Assembly (NCBI GenBank): GCA_030651305.1
Contig: JAUSCI010000028.1
Coordinates: forward strand, 1-64,000
Direction: 5' to 3'
Source: Sulfuritalea sp.
Lineage (GTDB): Bacteria > Pseudomonadota > Gammaproteobacteria > Burkholderiales > Rhodocyclaceae
Length of the DNA: 64,000 nt
Position numbers and translations under genes: made by a program. Below are positions 26,336-36,460 of this stretch, in pieces. Positions within the stretch are counted from its first letter, which is position 1. Each line of letters opens with the position of its first letter. The notes below the pieces were generated by a model that did not search any database, had not been told where the DNA came from, and saw only the letters and a program-made list of their open reading frames with translations.

Positions 26336-27274
26336 ATGAAAATTCTCCTTGTTGAAGATACTCGGGCGGTCGCTGCAGTGATGGCGGCGCGTCTGGGCTC
26401 CTTTGGTCATGAAGTAAGTCTTGCCGAGAATGGTCAGGTGGCATTCGAGAAGTTCCGCGAGTCACCGCCTGATCTGGTATTGATGGACATCGAGATGCCG
26501 GTGATGAACGGCTTCGAGGCCACCAACCGGATTCGCGCCTTCGAAGCGACACAGAAGTGGGCATGGACGCCGATCATTTTTCTGACGGCATCCGATACGC
26601 CGGAAAACCTGGTCACTGCGATTGAGGCCGGGGGCGACGATTTTCTGGCCAAAGGCCTGTCAGAAAAGGTTCTGCACGCAAAGATGAATGCCCTGGCGCG
26701 CATTGCGGCGATGCGCCGGCAACTGTCGATCGCAAATCTCAAACTCGAACAGCAGGCCAGTCGCGACGGCCTGACCGGTTTGTTCAATCGTCGCTGGATG
26801 GATCTCAATCTCGACCTGGCCTGGGCGCAGTGCATACGCAACGGCGCCCCGTTCGCCCTGCTGATGCTGGATGTAGACAATTTCAAGAAATACAACGATC
26901 ACTATGGACATCTGGCCGGTGATGACTGCCTGCGCGCAATCGCCAATGCTATTGAAACCGCAGTCGCCGAGGCCAATGCCGAAGGCTTGTCGAAGGAGGC
27001 ATTTGCCGCGCGTTATGGCGGCGAGGAATTCGCCGTCGTGATGCCCTCGATCTCGGCGGCGGCCTACGCAGAAATCGCCGCACGCGTTGTCGAATCGGTG
27101 CGCAAGCTGCGGATTCCGCATGAGCAAAACGAAGCGTGGGGTATCGTCACTGCATCGATTGGCGGCAGCCGCCGCGAATCGGCGTCAGGCGCCTCGGTCA
27201 TGGTGTTCCGCGATGCCGATGCAGGGCTCTACCGTGCAAAGGAGAACGGCCGCAATCGTTGCGAACTGAGCTAG
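26336..27274 (+). CDS. response regulator diguanylate cyclase (REC-GGDEF)
   Basis: 312 residues from the ATG at 26336 (MKILLVEDTRAV). The receiver (1-125) has LVED, the phospho-acceptor Asp in LMDIEMPVMNG and Lys in LAKGL. The GGDEF domain (about 145-310) has LMLDVDNFKKYND and an intact YGGEEF, so it should make cyclic di-GMP from GTP. No RxxD inhibitory site is seen five residues upstream of GGEEF. It lies 72 bases before cheY and probably takes phosphate from a che-linked or other kinase. Confidence 0.92.
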   Translation: MKILLVEDTRAVAAVMAARLGSFGHEVSLAENGQVAFEKFRESPPDLVLMDIEMPVMNGFEATNRIRAFEATQKWAWTPIIFLTASDTPENLVTAIEAGGDDFLAKGLSEKVLHAKMNALARIAAMRRQLSIANLKLEQQASRDGLTGLFNRRWMDLNLDLAWAQCIRNGAPFALLMLDVDNFKKYNDHYGHLAGDDCLRAIANAIETAVAEANAEGLSKEAFAARYGGEEFAVVMPSISAAAYAEIAARVVESVRKLRIPHEQNEAWGIVTASIGGSRRESASGASVMVFRDADAGLYRAKENGRNRCELS

Positions 27275-27345
27275 TCGTATGGCTCAAGGCGGAATTGCGC
27301 TGTTTTGTTGTAACCTGCTACCCAATCCCTGCGGGGAGTTTCCTT

Positions 27346-27711
27346 ATGCTCAAAACCATTCTTGCCGTCGATGATTCTGCATCCATTCGCCAGATGGTCG
27401 CCTTTATCCTCAGGAGTTCCGGTTACGAGGTGATCGAAGCAGTCGATGGCATGGATGGCTTGGAAAAAGCCAAGGCGAGGAGCTTCAACCTGATTCTTAC
27501 CGACCAGAACATGCCGCGCATGGACGGGCTGACTCTGGTCAGGACTTTGCGTGCGCTGACTCAGTACTCCACCACGCCAATCCTGATCCTGACCACCGAG
27601 TCATCGGCTGCCATGAAGGCACAAGGCAGGGCCGCGGGAGCAACGGGTTGGCTGGTCAAGCCCTTTGATCCGCTAAAGCTGGTCGAAGTGGTAAGAACAA
27701 TCATCGGCTAA
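27346..27711 (+). CDS. cheY: chemotaxis response regulator CheY
   Basis: A 121-residue single receiver domain: AVDDSASIRQM, phospho-acceptor Asp in ILTDQNMPRMDG, Thr in ILTTESS and Lys in LVKPFDP. It carries the CheA signal to the flagellar switch or another motor. It is the first gene of a tight che cluster, 29 bases before cheA. Confidence 0.92.
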   Translation: MLKTILAVDDSASIRQMVAFILRSSGYEVIEAVDGMDGLEKAKARSFNLILTDQNMPRMDGLTLVRTLRALTQYSTTPILILTTESSAAMKAQGRAAGATGWLVKPFDPLKLVEVVRTIIG

Positions 27712-27740
27712 GTCGGTCCAGACCACGACCGGAAGGCAAC

Positions 27741-29858
27741 ATGCCGATTGACATGACCCAGTTCTATCAGGTGTTCTTCGAGGAGACTCAGGAACACCTG
27801 GACAGCATGGAGTCGCTGTTGCTGAATCTGGACATCAGCCATCCCGACGCCGAGCAGCTCAACGCCATTTTTCGCGCGGCGCATTCGATCAAAGGCTCGG
27901 CCGGCACCTTCGGTTTTACCGATTTGGCCGAGGTCACCCATGTGCTCGAGACTCTTCTCGATCGCATTCGCAAGGGTGATCTGCCTCTGCGCCCGGCAAT
28001 GATCGATGCTTTTCTCGCTGCCAGAGACGTCTTGCAAGGTCTGCTGGCCGCGCGGCGTGGCGAAGGGGTCGCCGACCCGTTGCAGGTAGCCGCGATGTGC
28101 AAACGTCTCTCCGAACTGACCGTATGCGAGCCGCCGCCGGTTCCGGTTGTCGCGGTGAAGGTGGAAATGCCGGCGGCGCCAAAGGAGTCAGCCGGGGAAC
28201 TGGATGTCAGTTTTGTTCTCGACATGGATGCAGGCGCGGCCGCCATCGCAGTCGACAACCTGGTCGCGGAATTGGGTCGGCGCTGGACTGTTGCGGTTAG
28301 CGAGCGGGCCAGCTCAGTCACAAGCCCATGGCGTTTGCGCATTGCCGCGGAGGCCGATCCGGATATCGTCCGCAGCATGCTGGAATTCATTGCACGAAGT
28401 GACAGCATTCGCATCGGCCCGGCGGGGTCCCTGGCGTTTGCCGGAGGTGATGTCGATGGCGCCTATGGCTTGTTCAGCAATGAGGTGGTTGCTGAAGTGG
28501 CGGCCGTTGCCGATTCCTCCAGGATTGAGTTGCCCCCGCCAAAGGGTGCTGCCGCCGTGCCGCCAGCACCGACTCTTGCTGTCGGCAAGGATGCCGTCGA
28601 GCTGAAGCCAATATCCGGCGCAGACGGGCGTTCCACGCCCAGGCCTGCGGTGGCACCGGAAAGCTCGATCCGCGTCGATGTGGTCAAGGTCGATCAACTC
28701 GTGAATCTGATCGGCGAGCTGGTGATTACACATTCCATGCTTGCGCAGTCTGCCGCGACGCTCGACCCGGTGAAGTTCGAACGTCTGCACAATGGGCTGG
28801 CGCAATTGGAGCGGAATACCCGTGACATCCAGGAATCGGTGCTGTCGATCCGCATGCTGCCGATGTCGGTGGTGTTCTCGCGCTTCCCGCGCGTGGTGCA
28901 TGATCTCGCCCAGAAGCTGGGCAAACAGGTCGAGCTCAAGACCATCGGCGAAGACACGGAACTGGACAAGGGTCTGATTGAGCGCATCAGTGATCCGATG
29001 ACCCATCTGGTGCGCAACAGCCTCGATCACGGCATCGAGATGCCCGAGCAGCGTATCGCCATTGGCAAAACGCCAAGCGGCACCATTACGCTCAAGGCGT
29101 ATCACCAGGGCGGCAGCGTTGTCATCGAAGTGGGCGACGACGGCGCCGGGCTCAATCGTCCGAAGATTCTCGCCAAGGCCCGCGAAAAAGGCCTCGCCGT
29201 ACATGACGAGATGAGCGATGGCGAGGTCTGGCTGCTGATTTTCGAGCCGGGATTCTCTACCGCCGATAAGGTCACCGAAGTCTCCGGGCGAGGTGTCGGC
29301 ATGGATGTCGTCAAACGCAACATCATGGCGCTGGAAGGCCGGGTCGAGATCGAGTCCACGGCCGGCATCGGCACCCGCATGACCGTGCGCCTGCCGCTTA
29401 CGCTGGCGATCCTCGACGGCATGTCGGTCGCCGTGGGACGCGAAACCTACATCATTCCGCTGGGTTATGTCATCGAGTCGCTGCAAGCCGAGCGGGCGAT
29501 GATCAAGAGCGTATCGGGGGTCGCGCGCCTGATCAATGTGCGCGGCGAGTATTTGCCGGTAGTGGCCCTTTACGAGATTTTCGGAATTCCCGATGCCGTC
29601 ACGCAGTTCGATGAAGGCATCATGGTGGTGCTTGAGGCCGACGGCACCAAAGCGGCTTTGTTCATCGACGCTCTGGTCGGCCACCAGCAGGTAGTGATCA
29701 AGAGCCTTGAGTCCAATTACCGCAAAGTTAACGGGATATCAGGTGCTACCATCATGGGCGACGGCCACGTGGCACTGATTCTTGATGTGGCGGCACTGGT
29801 ACAGATGGCAAGAATGGCCCTGCCTGAGGTCGACTCAAGTGGTGGACCCGATGAATAA
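27741..29858 (+). CDS. cheA: chemotaxis histidine kinase CheA
   Basis: 705 residues. P1/Hpt domain with the phosphorylated His48 in RAAHSIKGSAGTFGF. A middle segment (about 155-250) stands where the P2 regulator-binding domain lies. Dimerisation P3 and kinase P4 follow from about 320 (LVRNSLDHGIE, DDGAGLN, GRGVGMDVVKRNI), then the CheW-like P5 domain at the C-terminus. The linker between P2 and P3 holds an in-frame interspersed repeat (VPPAPTLA, residues about 271-279). Confidence 0.96.
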   Translation: MPIDMTQFYQVFFEETQEHLDSMESLLLNLDISHPDAEQLNAIFRAAHSIKGSAGTFGFTDLAEVTHVLETLLDRIRKGDLPLRPAMIDAFLAARDVLQGLLAARRGEGVADPLQVAAMCKRLSELTVCEPPPVPVVAVKVEMPAAPKESAGELDVSFVLDMDAGAAAIAVDNLVAELGRRWTVAVSERASSVTSPWRLRIAAEADPDIVRSMLEFIARSDSIRIGPAGSLAFAGGDVDGAYGLFSNEVVAEVAAVADSSRIELPPPKGAAAVPPAPTLAVGKDAVELKPISGADGRSTPRPAVAPESSIRVDVVKVDQLVNLIGELVITHSMLAQSAATLDPVKFERLHNGLAQLERNTRDIQESVLSIRMLPMSVVFSRFPRVVHDLAQKLGKQVELKTIGEDTELDKGLIERISDPMTHLVRNSLDHGIEMPEQRIAIGKTPSGTITLKAYHQGGSVVIEVGDDGAGLNRPKILAKAREKGLAVHDEMSDGEVWLLIFEPGFSTADKVTEVSGRGVGMDVVKRNIMALEGRVEIESTAGIGTRMTVRLPLTLAILDGMSVAVGRETYIIPLGYVIESLQAERAMIKSVSGVARLINVRGEYLPVVALYEIFGIPDAVTQFDEGIMVVLEADGTKAALFIDALVGHQQVVIKSLESNYRKVNGISGATIMGDGHVALILDVAALVQMARMALPEVDSSGGPDE
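28552..28574 (-). repeat. interspersed 23-bp repeat, copy E (CheA linker)
   Basis: Minus-strand copy of the GTGCTGG variant, read in the gene as AVPPAPTL in the flexible linker between the P2 region and the dimerisation domain. CAAG flanks its left end only. Confidence 0.8.
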
Positions 29859-29873
29859 GCGAGCGGGGTGCGA

Positions 29874-30386
29874 ATGATGGTTCAGCATGGTGCGGTCAAG
29901 GGCCATGACGCAGGCGAAGGTGGCGGCCAAACCCTGGAATTTCTGACCTTCACCCTGGGGCCGGAGGAGTATGCAATCGATATCCTCAAGGTGCAGGAAA
30001 TTCGCGGCTATGAGGCGCCCACTACCATTGCCAATGCACCGGACTTTCTCAAGGGTGTGATCAATCTGCGCGGCATCATCGTGCCGATCGTCGATCTGCG
30101 CATCAAATTCAATATCGGCAAGGCTGAGTACACGCCCTTTACAGTGGTGATCATTCTCAATATCGGTTTGCGTGTGGTCGGCGTCGTGGTCGACAGCGTG
30201 TCTGATGTCACCATGTTGCGCCAAGAACAGATACGTCCCGCACCCGAGTTCGCCGCGACGGTCAATACCAGGTACATCAATGGCCTGGCTACCATCGGCG
30301 AGCGCATGCTCATCGTCATGGACATCGACCAACTGATGCTGTCCCATGAGATGGCATTGGTTGATGCCGCCCACCACGCACAATAA
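29874..30386 (+). CDS. cheW: chemotaxis coupling protein CheW
   Basis: About 170 residues of one CheW domain: [41 protein letters not shown] and VVDSVSDV are diagnostic. It links receptors to CheA. ATG codons at 29874 and 29877 and a GTG at 29868 are possible starts; the ATG at 29874 follows GAGCGGGG. Confidence 0.95.
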   Translation: MMVQHGAVKGHDAGEGGGQTLEFLTFTLGPEEYAIDILKVQEIRGYEAPTTIANAPDFLKGVINLRGIIVPIVDLRIKFNIGKAEYTPFTVVIILNIGLRVVGVVVDSVSDVTMLRQEQIRPAPEFAATVNTRYINGLATIGERMLIVMDIDQLMLSHEMALVDAAHHAQ

Positions 30387-30412
30387 TCATCGCATCCCGC
30401 GAGGAGCAAAAA

Positions 30413-33262
30413 ATGAGAAGCAGCCCGCCCCTGACCCAGAACGAAATCATGCTGACCGATGCCACGCTGATGGTGTCGAAGACCGATCTCAAGGGCCAGA
30501 TTGTTTATGCCAACCAGGATTTCCTTGACATAAGCGGCTTCGGCGAGAGCGAACTGATCGGCCAACCGCACAGCATCGTCCGCCATCCGGATATGCCCGA
30601 GGAGGTCTTCGCCGACTTGTGGAGCACGCTCAAGCAAGGACGTCCGTGGACCGGCTACATCAAGAATCGCAGCAAGAGCGGCGACTATTACTGGGTGCTC
30701 GCCGACGCCACGCCGGTTTGGGAGAATCACCAGATCACCGCCTACATGGCGGTGGGACGAAAGGCCAACCGCGAGGCCTTGGCTGCCCATGAGGCGGTCT
30801 ACCGCCAGTTCCGCGAGAAGCGTCAGGGCAATCTGCGCATGCAGACAGGGGTGGCGGTCAAAGGCCGCGGGCCGCTATGGCAGAACAAGCCGATCAGCCT
30901 GAAGATGGGCTTGGTGCTCGGCTTTCTGGCCATGGCGCTGATCGTGCAGGGAATTCTGGGCATCGTCGCGGTATCGCGGACCAACGAGGCCATCGGCGAC
31001 ATCTATGAGCGTCGAACGGAGCCGGTACGCATCGTCGGCCGAATCGGCAAACTGATGGCTGACGATCGCGCGCAGATCATGCTCGCGATGCAGCACGATC
31101 CAACCAATCCGCAGTCCGCGGCAATGCGGGCCCACCCGATGCCAGAACAGCATGCCCAAGTGAAGAAGGATATCGCGGAGATCACAGCGCTATGGACGGA
31201 CTACCAGAAGGCCATCCATAGCGAAAGTAACCGCACGAACGCTGACGCCTATGCCCAGGCGGTCAGGAAATACATCCAGGAAGGATTGCTACCGGCCGTT
31301 CAGGCACAGCAGAATGGCTCTTTCGATACAGCCACCCTGCTGCTGCTGCAGACGATCAATCCGCTGTATGCGGATGCATCCGCCAAGGCCGACAGCATTT
31401 TCAGGTACCACACCGATCGCGCTCGCGAGCAGTTCGTCGAGTCGCAGACGGAGTACGAGCTGGTTCGCCTGGCGACCATCGTCGTGGTGCTTGCGGTCAC
31501 CGGTTCGGCGATCTTTCTGGCATTGATGCTGATCCGCTCGATTACCCTTCCGCTGTCGCAGGTAGTGGAGACGCTCAACAATGTGGCGCAGGGCAATTAC
31601 AAGAACCTCGTCGATGTCAGCCGCAACGATGAACTCGGCAAAGCTTTGCAGGGCCTCCAGTCGATGCAGACGCGGCTTGGGTTTGAGGTCATGGAAACGA
31701 AGCGTCAGGCAGACGAAATGACGCGAATCAAGATCGCGCTCGACAGCGTCAGTACGCCGGTACGCATCGCCGATCCGGCGGGCCAGGTCATCTACGCCAA
31801 CCCCGCCTTGATTGACACACTGCGCCGCATCGAACCGAACCTGAAAGCGCAGAACCCGACCTTCAGCGTCGATGGCTTTGTCGGCAGCAGCATCGGCAAC
31901 TTGTATGCGGACCCGGAAGCCGCCTTGAAACGCCTGGCGACGCTTACCGCTACCACCGAGACCGTCATGGACATCGGCGGCCGCACCTACCGTGTTGCCA
32001 CCAGCCCGGTGTTCAACCAGGACGGCGAGCGCCTCGGGTCGGTCGGCGAATGGCAGGGCCTGACGGCTCAACTCCTGGTGGAAAAGGAAATCTCCGCGAT
32101 CGTGGAGAGCGCCGGTGCGGGTCATCTGGATGGCCGCATCGAACTCGCCGGCAAGGACGGCTTCTTTCTCAAGCTGGCTCAAGGCATCAACGGGCTGCTT
32201 GGTACCACCCAACAGGCTTTGCTCGCAACCTCCGAAGTGCTGTCTCGCGTCTCCCGGGGTGATCTGACACAAACCGTCGAAACCAATTACTCGGGCATAT
32301 TCGGCCAGTTGAAAGACGACACCAACACCACCATCGAGCGCTTGCGCGAGGTGGTCGGGCGCATCAAGGAGGCCGCCGAGACGATCGACATCGCGTCGCA
32401 GGAGATCGCTGCCGGCAACATGGATCTGTCCAACCGTACCGAAGAGCAGGCCAGCAGCCTCCAGGAGACGGCAAGCTCGATGGAAGAGATCAACGCCACG
32501 GTGAAGAACAATGCCGCGACTTCGAAGCAGGCCAACGACCTGGCCAAGAACTCGAACCAGATCGCGACGCATGGCGTGCAGGTCGTCCAGCAGGTGGTGG
32601 AGACAATGAACGGCATTCAGGCCAGTTCGAAAAAGATTGCCGACATCATCGGCGTAATCGACAACATTGCCTTCCAGACCAACATTCTGGCCTTGAATGC
32701 GGCGGTGGAAGCTGCGCGCGCCGGCGAACAGGGGCGCGGCTTTGCCGTGGTGGCGGCGGAAGTGCGCAGCCAGGCGCAGCGCAGCGCGACGGCGGCGAAA
32801 GAGATCAAGGCGCTGATCGCGGAATCAGCGGAAAAGGTGGAAGGTGGTGCCCGCCTGGTGCGGGAGGCAGGCGGCACGATGGGCGACGTGGTGACGAGCT
32901 TTGATCTGGTCGCCAGTCTGGTCACGGAGATCGCGGATGCGAGCCGTGAGCAAAGCAGCGGCATCGAGCAGGTGACGCAGGCGGTGGGACAGATGGATGA
33001 GGTGACGCAGCAGAATGCAGCGCTGGTAGAGCAGGCGGCGGCGGCGGCCGAGAGCCTGGAGGAGCAGGCCCGCGGTCTGGTGCAGACGGTGCGGATGTTC
33101 AAGCTGGCCGAGGGCGAGGGACGCGTGATGCCGGCCCCGGTGCTGCGCGATGCCACGCCGAAACAGCTGGCGAGTGTCCGTCCGCAGGCCAGGCGACCTG
33201 CAGCGCGCAAGATTCCACCCTTCCATCTGGGAGATTCGGGCGAAGAATGGGAGGAATTCTGA
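30413..33262 (+). CDS. methyl-accepting chemotaxis protein with N-terminal PAS domain
   Basis: 949 residues. An Aer-like PAS domain (about 15-125; YANQDFLDISGFGESELIG, IVRHPDMP) precedes a membrane segment (about 165-190), a ~160-residue helical extracytoplasmic region, a second membrane segment (about 360-382), HAMP, a further PAS-like region (about 440-560) and the signalling domain with the hairpin tip QTNILALNAAVEAARAGEQG. PAS motifs suggest redox or energy sensing combined with an external signal. The C-terminus EEWEEF fits the W-x-x-F tether that recruits CheR and CheB, both encoded next. Confidence 0.93.
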   Translation: MRSSPPLTQNEIMLTDATLMVSKTDLKGQIVYANQDFLDISGFGESELIGQPHSIVRHPDMPEEVFADLWSTLKQGRPWTGYIKNRSKSGDYYWVLADATPVWENHQITAYMAVGRKANREALAAHEAVYRQFREKRQGNLRMQTGVAVKGRGPLWQNKPISLKMGLVLGFLAMALIVQGILGIVAVSRTNEAIGDIYERRTEPVRIVGRIGKLMADDRAQIMLAMQHDPTNPQSAAMRAHPMPEQHAQVKKDIAEITALWTDYQKAIHSESNRTNADAYAQAVRKYIQEGLLPAVQAQQNGSFDTATLLLLQTINPLYADASAKADSIFRYHTDRAREQFVESQTEYELVRLATIVVVLAVTGSAIFLALMLIRSITLPLSQVVETLNNVAQGNYKNLVDVSRNDELGKALQGLQSMQTRLGFEVMETKRQADEMTRIKIALDSVSTPVRIADPAGQVIYANPALIDTLRRIEPNLKAQNPTFSVDGFVGSSIGNLYADPEAALKRLATLTATTETVMDIGGRTYRVATSPVFNQDGERLGSVGEWQGLTAQLLVEKEISAIVESAGAGHLDGRIELAGKDGFFLKLAQGINGLLGTTQQALLATSEVLSRVSRGDLTQTVETNYSGIFGQLKDDTNTTIERLREVVGRIKEAAETIDIASQEIAAGNMDLSNRTEEQASSLQETASSMEEINATVKNNAATSKQANDLAKNSNQIATHGVQVVQQVVETMNGIQASSKKIADIIGVIDNIAFQTNILALNAAVEAARAGEQGRGFAVVAAEVRSQAQRSATAAKEIKALIAESAEKVEGGARLVREAGGTMGDVVTSFDLVASLVTEIADASREQSSGIEQVTQAVGQMDEVTQQNAALVEQAAAAAESLEEQARGLVQTVRMFKLAEGEGRVMPAPVLRDATPKQLASVRPQARRPAARKIPPFHLGDSGEEWEEF

Positions 33263-33367
33263 TTGTCCGCGATCAAGCCCGCCGGCTTGGATGTCACTTC
33301 AGTGGGTCCGGCCATCATCCGGCCCGATCGATAGCCGCACGGCGAACCTCGGCCTGGTGAATCGACA

Positions 33368-34219
33368 GTGGAACAGCGCGCCCGCGAATTTGGTTTTACA
33401 CCCGCCGATTTCGAGCAGGTGCGCACGCTGATCTACCAGGATGCGGGGATTTCGCTGGCGCCGATCAAGCAGGAAATGGTCTACAGCCGGCTGGCGCGGC
33501 GTTTGCGGGCGCTGGGCTATAGCAGCTTCGCGCAGTACCTGCGGCACCTCGAATCAGGCGATGAAGTCGAGCGCGAGATCTTCGTCAATTCGCTGACGAC
33601 CAACCACACCTCGTTCTTTCGCGAGGCGCATCATTTCGATACTCTGCTTCGGCATCTGCGCAAGTTGCAGCATAGGCCCCTGCGCATCTGGTGTTCGGCC
33701 GCGTCGACCGGCGAGGAAGCCTATACCATTGCCATGACTGCCTGCGAGGCCTTTGGCACGCTCGCGCCGCCGGTATCGATCATTGCCAGCGACATTGATA
33801 CCCATGTGCTGGCGGTCGCGGAGAAAGGCGTTTATCCGCTGGATCGAGCGGCCAATCTCAGTGCCGACCGCTTGCACCGCTTCTTCCTCAAGGGACGTGG
33901 CTTGCAGGCGGGCAAGGTGCGGGTACGACCCGAGTTGCAGGAACTACTCCGCTTCATGCGCATCAACCTGCTCGATGCGCGATTCCCGCTGCTCGGCCGC
34001 TTCGACGTCATATTCTGCCGCAACGTCATGATCTACTTCGACAAGCCGACCCAGCGCGCCATACTGAAGAAGTTCGCTGACTTGTTGCGCGAAGACGGCC
34101 TGCTGTTTGCCGGGCATTCCGAGAACTTTCTGCAGGCTGCCGACGTGTTTCGCCCCCTTGGGCGGACGGTGTATGAGCGGGCTGACCAACCTGTGTCTAA
34201 GTCCGCGGCAGGGATCTGA
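33368..34219 (+). CDS. cheR: chemotaxis protein methyltransferase CheR
   Basis: 283 residues from a GTG at 33368. CheR N-terminal helices are followed by the SAM-binding fold: TTNHTSFFREAHHF, IWCSAASTGEEAYTIAM, SDIDTHVLAVAEKGVY and DVIFCRNVMIYFD. It methylates receptor glutamates. It lies between mcp and cheD, 3 bases before cheD. Confidence 0.95.
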   Translation: MEQRAREFGFTPADFEQVRTLIYQDAGISLAPIKQEMVYSRLARRLRALGYSSFAQYLRHLESGDEVEREIFVNSLTTNHTSFFREAHHFDTLLRHLRKLQHRPLRIWCSAASTGEEAYTIAMTACEAFGTLAPPVSIIASDIDTHVLAVAEKGVYPLDRAANLSADRLHRFFLKGRGLQAGKVRVRPELQELLRFMRINLLDARFPLLGRFDVIFCRNVMIYFDKPTQRAILKKFADLLREDGLLFAGHSENFLQAADVFRPLGRTVYERADQPVSKSAAGI

Positions 34220-34221
34220 CG

Positions 34222-34836
34222 ATGGACGCGGGATTGGCCGATCATCTGGCGGGCAACCTTTACTTCGACCCGATTTTCGGTGCCGAGGCGGTCAAGGTGC
34301 TGCCTGGCGAATATTTTGTTACGGAAAAGGACATGCTGCTGGTGACGGTGCTCGGTTCCTGCGTTTCAGCCTGCATTCGCGACAGGGAAAACGGCATTGG
34401 CGGCATGAATCATTTCATGCTGGCTGATTCAGTCGAGCAATCCCCTTGCTCGGCTTCGGCGCGTTACGGTACCTACGCCATGGAAATCCTGATCAACCAT
34501 CTGCTCAAACTGGGCGCCCGCCGCGGCAGTATGGTGGCCAAGGTTTTTGGCGGCGGCAGGGTGATGGCCAGCCTGCCCAGTTCGAACGTCGGGGAGCGCA
34601 ATTCCAGTTTTGTGCTCGATTACCTGCGGCTCGAGGGGATTCCCGTTTCCGCGCAGGATTTGCTCGACCTTTATCCGCGCAAGGTATATTTCTTCCCGGC
34701 CACCGGTCGCGTGCTGGTCAAGACCCTGACACGACTGCATAACGATACCCTGCAGCGGCGCGAAGCCGAATACGCCGCCCGCCTCAACGCAGCACCGGTA
34801 TCGGGCACCATCGAATTGTTCGAGAGGGACTCATGA
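34222..34836 (+). CDS. cheD: chemoreceptor glutamine deamidase CheD
   Basis: 204 residues with the catalytic Cys in LGSCVSACI and His in GIGGMNHFML, as in CheD. It deamidates receptor glutamines to make methylation sites. The stop overlaps the cheB start (ATGA), coupling the two modification enzymes. Confidence 0.94.
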   Translation: MDAGLADHLAGNLYFDPIFGAEAVKVLPGEYFVTEKDMLLVTVLGSCVSACIRDRENGIGGMNHFMLADSVEQSPCSASARYGTYAMEILINHLLKLGARRGSMVAKVFGGGRVMASLPSSNVGERNSSFVLDYLRLEGIPVSAQDLLDLYPRKVYFFPATGRVLVKTLTRLHNDTLQRREAEYAARLNAAPVSGTIELFERDS

Positions 34837-35921
34837 CCATCAGGGTACTGGTTGTCGATGACTCGGCGCTGATGCGCGCGCTGCTGACGGAGATCATCAA
34901 CGGAGCGTCTGATCTCGAGGTGGTTGGCTGCGCCCCGGATCCCATTGCCGCGCGCGAAATGATCAAGGCGCTGAACCCCGACGTACTGACGCTCGACGTC
35001 GAAATGCCGCGCATGGATGGCCTCGAATTCCTGGATCGGCTGATGCGCCTGCGGCCGATGCCGGTGATCATGATTTCCTCCTTCACTCAGGCAGGCTCCG
35101 ACGTCACGCTGCGTGCACTGGAGCTTGGCGCGATTGATTATGTAACCAAGCCAAGAGCAGAGAATATTTCCCTGCTGCGTGACTACGCGGAAGAGATCCG
35201 CGACAAGCTTCGTGGCGCGAGGGGCGCGCGCCTGATATCGACTGCGCGCGTCGGCGCACCGCCAGCACCGACTCTTGCGCAGCCCAACGGCAGCTTCTCC
35301 GCGCGCCTGTTGACCGAAAAAGTTATAGCCATCGGCGCCTCGACAGGTGGCACCGAGGCAATCAAGGCAGTGCTTTGCTCGCTACCGGAAGAAATGCCGC
35401 CCATCGTCATGGTCCAGCATATGCCAGAAGCCTATACTGCGTCTTTCGCCCAGCGCCTGGACAGCTTGTCAAAACTGACTGTAGTCGAAGCCCGGGGTGG
35501 CGAACTGCTGCAACCCGGCACGGCGTATCTGGCGCCAGGCCATTCGCACATGCGGGTGAGGAAAAGCGGCAACGGTTTTGTTCTGTGCCTGTCTCAGGAA
35601 GCACCGGTTAATCGTCACCGGCCAGCCGCCGATGTGCTGTTCGGGTCGATAGCCGAGCAGGCCGGGCAACACGGACTGGGCGTGATCCTGACCGGCATGG
35701 GCAAGGACGGTGCGCAGGGTTTGCTTGCCATGCGGCAGGCCGGAGCGTGGAATATCGGTCAGGATCAGGCATCCTGCATCGTGTATGGGATGCCGAGGGA
35801 GGCGGCAGAAATTGGCGCGCTGGACGAAGTTGCCAGTCTGGGAGACATTTCGGCGAGGATAGTGGCAAAGTTGCGTGCATTCGACAAGCGTGCGAAGGAT
35901 GGGTCTGCCTTGACAGACTAG
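34833..35921 (+). CDS. cheB: chemotaxis response regulator methylesterase CheB
   Basis: 362 residues: receiver (1-120; VVDDSALMR, phospho-acceptor Asp in LTLDVEMPRMDG, VTKPR) and methylesterase (about 160-350) with catalytic Ser in IGASTGGTEA, His in VQHMPEAY and Asp in GMGKDGAQG. The linker between them holds an in-frame interspersed repeat (APPAPTLA, residues about 140-148). It removes methyl groups added by CheR. Confidence 0.96.
   Translation: MTIRVLVVDDSALMRALLTEIINGASDLEVVGCAPDPIAAREMIKALNPDVLTLDVEMPRMDGLEFLDRLMRLRPMPVIMISSFTQAGSDVTLRALELGAIDYVTKPRAENISLLRDYAEEIRDKLRGARGARLISTARVGAPPAPTLAQPNGSFSARLLTEKVIAIGASTGGTEAIKAVLCSLPEEMPPIVMVQHMPEAYTASFAQRLDSLSKLTVVEARGGELLQPGTAYLAPGHSHMRVRKSGNGFVLCLSQEAPVNRHRPAADVLFGSIAEQAGQHGLGVILTGMGKDGAQGLLAMRQAGAWNIGQDQASCIVYGMPREAAEIGALDEVASLGDISARIVAKLRAFDKRAKDGSALTD
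35251..35273 (-). repeat. interspersed 23-bp repeat, copy F (CheB linker)
   Basis: Minus-strand copy of the same GTGCTGG variant as in cheA, with more changes at the other end. It encodes GAPPAPTL exactly between receiver and methylesterase domains. Confidence 0.75.
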
Positions 35922-36043
35922 GCAAGCAATCAGGCGATGCAGAGTGGTGGATTGGAGTTTGCTGCAATGATGGCGTGTCGCGGTCTGCATCTTCGAACAC
36001 CTCATCGTCATAATCTGTTCTGGACACTTAGTGGAGGCGGTAC

Positions 36044-36460
36044 ATGAATGAAAGCAGCGCAGTACGCAAGGTTCGCGTAATGATCGTCGATGACGAGCGG
36101 CATATCCGCAACCTGATTCGCGTGATCGTTTCTTCCCTGGGGGCGGAAGTGGTTGCCGAGGCCGCGGACGGCCTGCAGGCACTGGAACTTTACAAGCAGT
36201 TATCACCCGACATAGTGATGCTCGACATCAATATGCCAAAAATGGACGGTATCAGCGCGTTGAAGGAAATCATTGCGATCAATCCCCGTGCGCTGGTGAT
36301 CATGATGACTTCGCTTAACGCCATTGACGTGGTAAAGGAATGCATTGACAACGGCGCACGCAATTACATCCTGAAAAATATTCCTGCCGATGACTTGAGC
36401 ACGATGATCGGCGAGACTTGGGGAGAATATCTGGCCGACATTCGGGCGGCGGAATCGTGA
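36044..36460 (+). CDS. stand-alone receiver domain response regulator
   Basis: 138 residues of one receiver domain: IVDDERHIRNLIRV, phospho-acceptor Asp in VMLDINMPKMDG, Thr/Ser in MMTSLN and Lys in ILKNIP. It is not a CheY of the motor type by the region after the Lys. The GTG of the zinc-ribbon gene overlaps its stop (GTGA), and that gene in turn overlaps an ATPase gene, so the three are made together and probably work together. Confidence 0.85.
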   Translation: MNESSAVRKVRVMIVDDERHIRNLIRVIVSSLGAEVVAEAADGLQALELYKQLSPDIVMLDINMPKMDGISALKEIIAINPRALVIMMTSLNAIDVVKECIDNGARNYILKNIPADDLSTMIGETWGEYLADIRAAES

